A stretch of DNA of 18,107 nt from Polyrhizophydium stewartii (taxonomy: Eukaryota > Chytridiomycota > Chytridiomycetes > Rhizophydiales). The stretch is taken from contig JADGIZ010000249.1 in NCBI GenBank assembly GCA_027604665.1, positions 1-18,107 on the forward strand, given 5' to 3'. Shown here in pieces: positions 1-8,600 of the stretch. Made by a program: the position numbers and the translations under genes. The first letter of the stretch is position 1. Every line of letters begins with the position of its first letter. The notes under the pieces were generated by a model, which searched no databases, was not told where the DNA came from, and was given only the letters and a program-made list of their open reading frames with translations.

Positions 1-30
1 CTGACATCCTCCCCCGCGCCGCCTCCCCAG

Positions 31-909
31 TTCGCCCAGGGCGACCCGGAGGCCGCCATCACTCTCTTCCTAGAGAGCGGCGGCATGGATCTGCCCGACC
101 CGGCCTCCGCCCCGGCCCCCGCGCGCCGTCCGCCCTCGGATGTCGACTTCGACGACGACGACGACTACGGCACGGGCTACGCAGGCGCAGGCACCGCCGA
201 CTCGCCCATCCGCGAGCCGAGCGCAAGCCCGCCGCCGCCCATCCCCGTGCGCCGCGAGGTGCTCATCGGCACCGACGACGACGACGACGGCGGCATGGCC
301 GGCTATATCGTGCGCGGTGAGCTGTCCCGCACCGTCGCGGCCACGACCTCGCCGCACCCCAACCTCCCTCACCCCGGCCCGCCGCGGCGCATGTGCTGCC
401 GATGCGCCTGCTGCCGCTTGTCCAAACCCATCTGGCTGACCCCGCCGCCCGTCAGGTCGCTCCTACCCCTCCTTCCACGAGGAGACGGCTCGCGAGCCCT
501 TCAGAAACATCGGCCAAGAAACCATCGTCAGCTCCGAGCCCGGTGCGTCTTGAGAGATCCCACGCCCGCAGTGCGCCTGCCGCCGCGGCTGACGCACCGC
601 CCGGCCGGCCCAGGCCCAAGCGAATCTCGGCAGGACCGCCTGGCCCGTCTCTTCCAGCCGCCGCTCGACATCATGTTCCAGGGCAGCTTCGAAGACGTGC
701 GCCGCTCGGCTGCCGCTTTCCGTCCCGCGCCGTCAGCGCTCTGACAGCAGCGTTGCCTTCTCCTTTCCCCAGGCGCGCGCCAAGGCCCGCCAAGACGCAA
801 AGTGGCTCATGGTCACCATCCACGACCCGAGCGAGTTTGTGTGCCAGGCCCTCAACCGGGACCTTTGGCGCGACCAGAGTGCGCACCGCTCGCGCTGCGC
901 TGCGGCCGC

Positions 910-988
<79 letters not shown>

Positions 989-1999
989 GCTGACGGATCT
1001 CGCTCGCGCCGCGCAGCTGTCAAGGAGATGATCCGCGAGAACTTTGTGTTTGTGCAGGTGCGCGCCGCCGTTGCGTCGCAGCCGACTGCTCCTATGAGTC
1101 GTGCTGATCTGCTCCTCTCTGCCCCGGCGCTCTCGCTGGACCGCAGTTTGGTGCGCAGAGCTCCGAGGGCAAGATGCACTCGACGTTTTACCCCTTCGAG
1201 AACCACCCCTACATCGCCATCATCGACCCGCGCACGGGCGAGCGCGTCAAGATCTGGCGCACAAAGAGCGACCCGTCCGAGTTCCTTGTCGAAGGCAAGC
1301 TGCATGCGCTTGTCGTGACGGCCCTGCCACGCACACTGGGCTGACGCTCTGCTGCCAGTCATGGAGTTTATGGACAGGATGGGATCGGCCGGCGCAGATC
1401 CCTCGGCGCATATCCCGCTGCCCTCTGGGAAGGTGAGGCTCGGCGGCACCACGCTGCTCATGCCGGTAGCGGCACTGACAGCACATGCAGCCCTCGGACC
1501 TCTCAGAGGAGGAGCAGATCCACTTGGCCATTGCAGCATCGCTCAACAACAATGCTGCGCCAGGGACCCCTGGCCCCTCAGCCCTCTCTCCGCCTGCGGC
1601 GCCTGCAATCCCCGCCCAGGACGATCCCGCCTATCTGCCATACGGTAAGAGTCTGCTGCCAGACTGTGGTCGCCGGGCCAATGTGCCACGGCCGGTTGCT
1701 GACGACGGCTCGGCGCAGTTTTTGGCACCATTGCGGCCGTTGAGCACCCGGACGCGGTGGGCACGCCTGCCGAGACGGCCCGCATCCAGTTCCGCTTCCC
1801 GGACGGCCAAAAGATTGTGCGCAAGTTCCGCAAGTCGGACCCCGTGCGGACGCTCTTTGAGCACATCAAGGCGAGCCACCCCGAGATCGAGCATCCGTTC
1901 GAGATCTTCAAGTTCCGCGAGTCGCTTCTGCGCAGACTCGACGAGACCGTCGACCACGCCGGGCTTGCGGGCATGGCGCTCACCGTCGACTCGATCTGA
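31..1999 (+). CDS. UBXN7: UBXN7/Ubx5-type p97 (Cdc48) cofactor, 5'-truncated
   Basis: Family members bridge ubiquitylated substrates and cullin ligases to the p97/Cdc48 ATPase. Exons by phase: 31-316, 456-542, 614-696, 773-878, 1017-1057, 1147-1294, 1359-1432, 1491-1644, 1719-1999 (TGA 1997-1999). The window opens inside an intron (CTGAC, pyrimidines, CAG at 28-30), so the start is missing. Domains in order: the end of a UBA-like helix (31-84, AAITLFLESGG); an acidic linker with two Asp runs; a thioredoxin-like UAS domain (about 640-1294, with FQPPLDIMFQGSFED, IHDPSEF, NRDLW, TVKEMIRENFVF and PYIAIIDPRTGE); a UIM (1503-1544, SEEEQIHLAIAASL); and a C-terminal UBX domain (about 1778-1996, ARIQFRFPDG to ALTVDSI). 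The UBA-UAS-UIM-UBX order is diagnostic of UBXN7/Ubx5. The usual FPR p97-contact loop is not visible. Intron 1295-1358 is GC-AG. Domain order and family are seen directly; function is inferred from the family. Confidence 0.93.
879..1016 (+). other. Stop-free, frame-preserving intron with CTG tract in UBXN7
   Basis: The exon before ends in DQ plus one base, and the exon after begins TVKEMIREN, matching the UAS domain without a gap, so removal of this segment is expected. It has a GTGCGC donor, a CTGAC branch-like site at about 990 and a GCGCAG acceptor. It is 138 nt (46 codons) with no stop in the host frame. Retention would therefore insert a segment with 26 consecutive leucines rather than truncate the protein. 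Confidence 0.85.
911..985 (+). repeat. Uninterrupted (CTG)25 microsatellite
   Basis: Twenty-five perfect CTG units run from 911 to 985, followed by CTTGCTGAC. The tract fills more than half of a 138-nt intron between donor and branch site. It would appear as (CUG)25 in the sense pre-mRNA. No other trinucleotide tract in the window is comparable; the GAC runs near 151 and 271 are about five units each and encode Asp. Confidence 0.97.
1295..1358 (+). other. GC-AG intron in UBXN7
   Basis: The exon ends GAAG and the intron begins GCAAGC, contains GGGCTGACGC and ends GCCAG. Joining in phase 1 gives FLVE-VMEFMDRM, which continues the UAS-to-linker helix. The GT dinucleotides nearby (for example at 1312 and 1315) give the wrong phase for the next exon, so the GC donor is the only one I found that fits. 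Confidence 0.8.
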
Positions 2000-2064
2000 A
2001 TGAAGCACTCTTGCGGCGCTCCCGGCAAGTGCCGGCCGCTGTCGACTCCCTCAAGGTTCATCGC
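2000..2064 (+). other. 65-nt gap between UBXN7 stop and the DUF3128 gene start
   Basis: Only 65 nt separate the UBXN7 TGA from the next ATG on the same strand. An out-of-frame ATG lies directly after the stop, at 2000. I see no TATA-like element or clear polyadenylation signal. The downstream promoter must lie within the UBXN7 last exon, or the two genes share a transcript. Confidence 0.6.
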
Positions 2065-2588
2065 ATGGCCGAAAACCACGAGGAGCCGCTGACGTGCAGC
2101 ATGTGGGCGGCAGCCGACAACCTGCAGCTGTGCTACAGTGCGTCCCGCCTCGCGGCTCCCACCACACACAGGCACATACTGCGCACCTGCACGCTGACCC
2201 TCCCGCCTCCCGCCTCCCCGATCGCCAGCCGCGCTGCCGCAGCTCAAGAACTACTATCGCTACGGCAAGTGGAAGGACTGCACGCCGCTGCGGGAAGAGC
2301 TGTTCTTCTGCTGGTCGCTGCGCAGCATGCCGGCTGCCGCCGCACAGGCCGCCATGCGTGCGCGCGCCGAGGCCAAGGACCACGCCAAGTTCAAGCAGCG
2401 CCCGTCGCTGGACGTCTGGGAGGTGCGACGCCGCCCGTCTGTCGCTGCCCAAAGCGAGTCTCCTCTCTGGCTGACCGACAGGCCGACATTTCATTGACCC
2501 ACTGGGTGCCGTCTGGACGGCCGCGGCCGCCGCGGGGACCCCGCAGCTGCGCACCGAGCCGCCGCCCAACTTCCCGCCCCGCGTGTAG
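2065..2588 (+). CDS. DUF3128 / Emi1-like (C22orf39-type) small CX9C-type protein
   Basis: Three exons: 2065-2137, 2229-2422 and 2547-2588 (TAG 2586-2588) encode about 102 residues. Introns 2138-2228 and 2423-2546 are in phase. The family core is visible: a cysteine pair near the N-terminus (C11, C23), the signature LKNYYRYGKWKDC, then a CX9C pair (C42 and C52), a charged Ala/Arg helix, and the conserved tail DVWELRTEPPPNFPPRV. Yeast Emi1 and animal C22orf39 (UPF0545) share this plan. Emi1 was named from a sporulation (IME1 induction) screen, and the cysteine pattern resembles the CHCH fold of small intermembrane-space proteins. Actual function is unknown. The first pair here is spaced CX11C rather than CX9C. 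The last exon codes for only 13 residues. An alternative acceptor at about 2481 was rejected because of phase. The gene is co-directional with UBXN7 and convergent with EPG5. Confidence 0.82.
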
Positions 2589-2612
2589 GCGCCGAGGGCC
2601 TCCCATTCGTCG

Positions 2613-5600
2613 TCACGCAGGCATCGGCAGCGCCAACGACGCCCAAGCCGGGAACAGCCTGCGTGCAAACAGGTCCACGACGCCGTGCAGCTGCGCCAGC
2701 CCGCACGCCGGATCGCCGAGCAGCCTGGCCGCCTCGTCCGCATCGCCCGCAAGCGGCTGGTACTCGGCGCCCTGCCTCATCTTGGCAAACGACTCCATCA
2801 GCTTGGCCCGCTGCTCCTCGGCGTCGGCGTCCACGAGCCGCAGCGCAATGAACACGGCCAGAAACCGCGCCACGAAGCGGAACTCGACCGGCAGCCGCGA
2901 CTGCGGCCCGAACCCGAGCGTCGCCCAGATCCCGCGCCCCGACCGGTCCTCGCTCCACCGGAACAGCGCGTCGCTGATCAGTGGCAGGTGCGCCCGCAGC
3001 CGAGAGTGGCCCTCGGGCAGCGTCAGCGCGCCGAGCTCGAAACTCAGCAGCTCGCCAAAGAGAAGCAGCAGCAGCAGGATCTTGCTGCTCGTTGGCGTGC
3101 ACACATCCGGCGGCCAGTGTCAGCAACTAAGCATCCACGCGCATCCTCGCATGCACAGCCCGCGCATGCGGTTGAGCCGCAGTCGCATTCCACCGCCCAC
3201 CTTTCCTGACCCTGCTCAACGTTCTCGACCCGCACCGACTCGATCCACACCCCCAGCTGCTCGCCCATCATGATCTTGAGATCCGCAATGCCCCGGCCGC
3301 GCGACAGCCGCTTGCGGCACAGCCCGTGGAGCGTCAGCACGAGCGCATGGCTCAGGCAGTGCCGCACAAACGCAGACTCCTCGAGATCCGGGACCTGCAG
3401 AACATCCACCACCACGTCCCACTCGTGCGGCGAAGCCCGGCGCTCCATGTGCCAGCGGATGCTGCTCTCGGCCATGAGCGCCATGTGCTCCAGCGACGAC
3501 ATGGACCGGCATCCGGCCGACAGGAACGCCATGGCGTTCTGCGTCGCGCGCACTGCTTGCTGGAGCCCGTCCCACAGCTGCGGGAACAGCTTGCTGTCGC
3601 GCTGGCACAGATTGAGCAGCGAGATCACGCTCTGGATCGTGTCCAGCAGCGGCTCGGCTTCCTCGAGCCGGTTGCTGGCCGCCGTCGCAGTCGCCGTCTG
3701 CTTCGCCGCCCTTGTCGCCGTGAGAGGCATTGCCCCGCCGCTCCCGGCACTCACGACTTCGGCAATCTGCAGCGTCTCCGTCACGACGCCGGCGAGCGAC
3801 TCGGGCGCAAAGCTCGGCGTGATGACACGCAGCACGGGCAGCAGCTGCTCGGCCTTGATCTGCCGCTCAATGAGCCGAGAAACAAAGCCAACGTATGCGT
3901 GCAGGTTGGCGCGCGCGACCAGCCGACGCGGATCGTCGAACCCGGCCAGCTGTTGCAGCGTCCACAGGCACATCGAAAGCGCCGGCGCCGGTGCATCCTC
4001 ATCAAACAGCGTCGTCGACGCCGGCCGCGGCCACTCGAGCGGCACCTGCTCGACCAGCTCGGCGTACAGCGCCGAAGAAACCCATCGCGGCTCGCGCTGT
4101 GATATAAACGCCCTGTCGATGGTCTTGAATGCAACCAGCCTGCCGCACGCAGTCATCGTCAGCCATCCATCCACATTCCGTCGTCTCAAGCCAGACAAGC
4201 GAAACCGCCGGGCACCGCACCGCTCAGTGTCGTCTTGCCAGATGGTGTCAATGCGGTGCACAAGATCCAGCACGACGCGCCAGAGCACGCGGTCGTCGGC
4301 GCGCCAAGTGCGCTGCGAGCTGCGCTGCACAACGTCGACAAAGAACGCCGCCGTCCCGCTCGTCAGAAGCCCTTGCTCGATCCACTGATTCATGCGCTCA
4401 AGCATCTGCGTGCTCGGCTGGAACGCCTCCCACGACAGCTGCAGCGCCAAATGCTGCAGCGCCTCGAGCAGCACCGCCGACACGCGCGCATCCACAAGGT
4501 CCGCGTAAAATGACCACACGATCTCTGGGAGCACGTGCGGTCTAGCGATGCGTGTAAGCCTCATCCCTTCAGCAGTGTTCAGGACCCACTCCAGTCCCAA
4601 CTCTGTCGCACTCACCGCGAAAACACGGCGCAGATCTTGGCGCATCCCTTGCTGTGCATTGAGACCACTGTCGCAACATACTCGGCTTGGTCCGTCGTCC
4701 ATTGGTGCCGCGCCTTGAGCCTGCTCTGCGGTGCCTCCTGCGTCACGCCATCAAACGACGCCGAGAGCATCATCCACGGCATCGTCAATGCCAGCAGCGC
4801 CTTCTGGCACTCGGCAAACTCCGTGTCCGAGCGCATCGCAACCAGCGCCGGCGCACACGCGAGTCGCACAACAAGCTGCAGAACAAGCGCCGCGCGCTCA
4901 ACGCTCATCTCGCGCACGAGGCTCGCGTCAATCGCAGACTCAAACAGCCGCGACAGCGAGGTTATCAGCCTCTGCAGGGTCTCTCGGTCAAACACGTCGC
5001 GCGATGTGGCCGACGACTCGACAAAGCGGTCAAAGTCCACGGCGGCGGACCGCGCGTGCTGCTTGCTCTTTAGCCTGCTCCTCGGCGAGCCGGCCGGACT
5101 GTTCCTGACGCGAGCAGGAGAAGCAGGCTCCTGCGTGCGCGGCTCGGGCTCGCAGAGAAGGCGAGCAACCAGATCCCTTGGTCCACAATACGTCAGCCCA
5201 GTCTGAGAGCGCACTCTTGAACACACACGAACCAAAGCATATCTCACCCAAATGCGTCCAGACCAAGCTTGCCGCTCAGCGCCGACTTGACAGCCGTCGG
5301 GACGCAGTCGACCCACAAGTCTCCCCTCGAGTCCAGATCAACAAGCTGCACCAAGTGTGCGCGGAACGTGCGCACGCCAGGATGCATCTCGCAAGCAGCC
5401 AGAATCGTCTCAAACAGCCTCTGCCGCGCAAGAAGCGTCGGCTGCGGGTCCGACGCGCCGACCCACCGCGCCAGGTCAAACGCCGCAAACACAGTCGGAA
5501 TATCCTTGCCGTCGAGCACCTTGGCCAGCGCGCCATAAAATTCTGCAAAGCGGTCCGGCACACGGCACGGATCAAACACACGCGCAAACAGGTCAATGCT

Positions 5601-8600
5601 CTCGCGGCTCTCAATCAGCTTGAAAATGCGCTGCGTCGGCTCGTTCGGGAGATCCACGACGCAGCCGCCGAGCTGCCGCACGAGCGAGTCCGCGAGAAAG
5701 ACGGCCGGCGCAAACGGCGTCGCCTGCCCGAGCGATCGCGCCGCCGAAAAGAAGACCCGGTCGAGCAGCGCCGCGATGGATGCCGCCGAATCTGGTTTGG
5801 ACCGCCCGGCGTCCGAGACCGCCAGCTGGGAGTAGTGCGCCAGCCAGTCCGTCGCCCCGATCAGTCGCAGCCCGCTGAGACACAGCCGCGCGTCGACGTA
5901 GTCGGTTGAGAGAATGAGCTCGGCCTGCTGCGCATTGTCGTTGGCGAGGTTGCGCAGATCCACGTTCATCGTGGCCTCTTGCAGGTCGCACTGCACAATC
6001 GCCTGACCGGCGCAGCGAGACGAGCATGTGCGCTCCACGTGCACGCGCCGCCGGTTGAGCGAGTACAGCTGGCGCAGGTTCTCGAGGCACTGCGTGTGCA
6101 GCTGCTCCAGCCGCTGAGCACATGCCTGCGATGCGCGGGCAGAGTCCAGCACAACCTTGAGGTCGCGCTCAAAGACATCCGCCACGGCCTTGATCGTCAG
6201 CGTCTCGATCGGTGGGATCGCCGGCGGGCGGAAGCTGATGGGAGGCGGTGCCGCCGGCGCCATGCTCAAGCCGCCGCGCTTGTCTTGCTGTGCACCGGCA
6301 GCCGGCGTAGCCACCGCACCAGAAGCAGCCGGCGGCGCAAAGGCAGGCGGCGAGACTGCCGAGCCGCGGCGCTCTGGCGCACTTGTAGAAGACACACGGT
6401 CCGAGGTCGCGCTTGGCGGATCCGCGACAAGCCACAGCCACAGCCGCGCGCTGGTGGACTCGTCAAAGATGCTGCACTCGTGGAGCCTGTCAATCTGGAA
6501 CGCGTCATCGGCAGCAACGCTGTCTGGGTTGGACCACATCTTGCTCTCCTTGATCCACAGCAGCATCGCACGATACAGCCGCGTGAGCTCGACATTGGTC
6601 GCGGCGCTCGAGACCTCGATGCGCGAGATGAGCTGCCCGAGCAACGCAGACAGGCGCTGCACAAGCTGCCCGTGCGCGGCGAGGAACCGGTGCCCAAACA
6701 CGGGCGACGTCCACGAGCCTGCATCGAACCTCTCCAAGAACAGGCTGAAGAAGCCCTGAAAGAACAGCGGCATGGCTGGGTGCTGCGGCGGCAGCTGCAG
6801 GATGGCCGTTGCCCAGCGGAAGATGCTGAAGCTCTCGAGCGGCTTCTCGGCCGCGCGCGTGTCCTGCGACGAAGTCGGAGTGCTTAGCACGTTCTGGACC
6901 GTCTGGCGGCTGTCCTTGGAGAGCGCGCGACCGACGCGACGCACGGCGTCGCGCTCGCTGAGCGACTCGACAACGAGCGCCTCAAATGTCAGCCACGCCC
7001 AGTGGCGGCGCTCGGTCGTGAGCAGCTGGCCAATCGCGCCTGCGCGAATCGCGTGAGACACAGTCATAGAGCTTGCGACGCATATCGAGCCTTACCGCTA
7101 ATCGACGGCGTTGCGGCGGGCTGCGGAATCAAAGTCGGGTATGCGGTGGCGAGATGCTCGATTGTGGTGGCAAGCGAGTAGATCGACTCGACCGGGCGTG
7201 TGTACGAAAACTTGAACGAGTTGGACTGGTTGGTATGATAAAGCGCCAGCATCGAGTGGTACTCGGCGATCAGCGCGCCGTGGAGCATCGTGTGACGCCC
7301 CGCCTTGACAAACGTCTCGCACAGTGCATCGAGCACAGCAAGGCCCGTGATCGAGTGCTGCCAGTCCTTGTCAACCAGCACCGTGCGCAGCCAGAACTGC
7401 GCCGCAAACTGCGCGTCCAGGTCGGGCGAGTCGCTGCTTGCCGCGCGGCGCATGAGCGACATGATCAGCACCGCAAGCTCGCTGCTCGGGTCGCGCAAGC
7501 CGGCCTCGTCAACGACAATCTTGGTGCGGTAGACGCCTTTGAACAGACGCACAAAGTCGGTGCACTCGAGGTACTCCATGCCCATGCCCGCGACAAAGTT
7601 GTGCATCAGCAGGTACGCCGCGTGCAGAAACGCTGCCGGCGGGCCTTTGGCCAGGATATTCGCAAGCAGCTTCCATCCGCGCGTCTCAAACTGGCGGTGC
7701 TGGTGGCCAATCTCGGACACAAGCGCGACCACGTACGCCGCAAGAGGCGAGGTCTCGGCATGCGCAAACAGCGCCGCAATCGACGGACTGTCGAGAGACT
7801 CGTACGGCCGGTCGTACGCAGAGACGGCGTAGATGTTGAGCGACGTGGGCATCTGGTAGATCTGCAGACGCGGGAGCAGTCTCCTGCATGCGAGGCATCA
7901 GTCACCGCGCATCCACTCACAGCGCGCTGGGGTCGGTCGGAGAAGCACGACTCACCAACACCACTGCTCAAACTCCTTGTCTGCATCGGCAAACAGCGTC
8001 GGCACCTGGAATGGCAGGACTTGCTTCGAGACCTTCTCGACGGTCGCAATCGTCGCGGCCGACGTCGCCGACACAAGCGTCGCTTGGGCCTCGCGCGAGC
8101 TCTGGCGGTCGAGTAGCCTGTGCGCAATGTGGATCGCCAGTGTGCGCTGGTGGCGCTGCGGGATGAGCATCGTGCCCGTCGACTCGATGGACGACCATCC
8201 CATGCGTTGCAGGATCGAGAGCACAAACCGGAACCGTGGGCTGCCGATGGGGTCGTTGAGCATCGACTGTAGGATCTCCATGTCCGGGACATCGACGGGC
8301 CACTTTGCGAGTGGAAGCTGCATGAAAATCATCTCGGAAACAGCCTCCAGCTTGCTAAAGTCAGACCACGCGATCTGGAGCGCAGTCGACAGCGCGGCGG
8401 GGAACTGGTCGCACAGAGAGACCAGGGCGGCCGTCGCTGCGTCGACAAGCGAAGCCTGGACGTCGAGCTGCAAAAGGCAGTTTTCAAATATGATGCGCAC
8501 AAGCTTGCACACGTCGGCGGCCAGCTCGGCGGCCTCTGCAGCCGTTGTCGGCGTGGTGGGCGTGAGCGGGTGCACGGGCGTATCGAGCGATCCTGAGGTG

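Noticed and set aside
911..985. CTG tract as coding poly-Leu, poly-Ala or poly-Cys in a real protein
   Set aside because: The tract lies between well-matched splice sites, and its removal gives a gapless UAS domain. Kept only as a possible retained-intron isoform.
2482..2546. Acceptor at about 2481 giving RHFIDPLGAVW as the start of the last DUF3128 exon
   Set aside because: It needs a phase-1 donor that is not present. The acceptor at 2546 keeps phase 0 and joins DVWE to LRTEPPPNFPP, the expected family tail.
3270..4388. A 372-codon plus-strand open frame
   Set aside because: Ser/Arg-rich shadow of EPG5 exons 6-7, with no recognisable motif.
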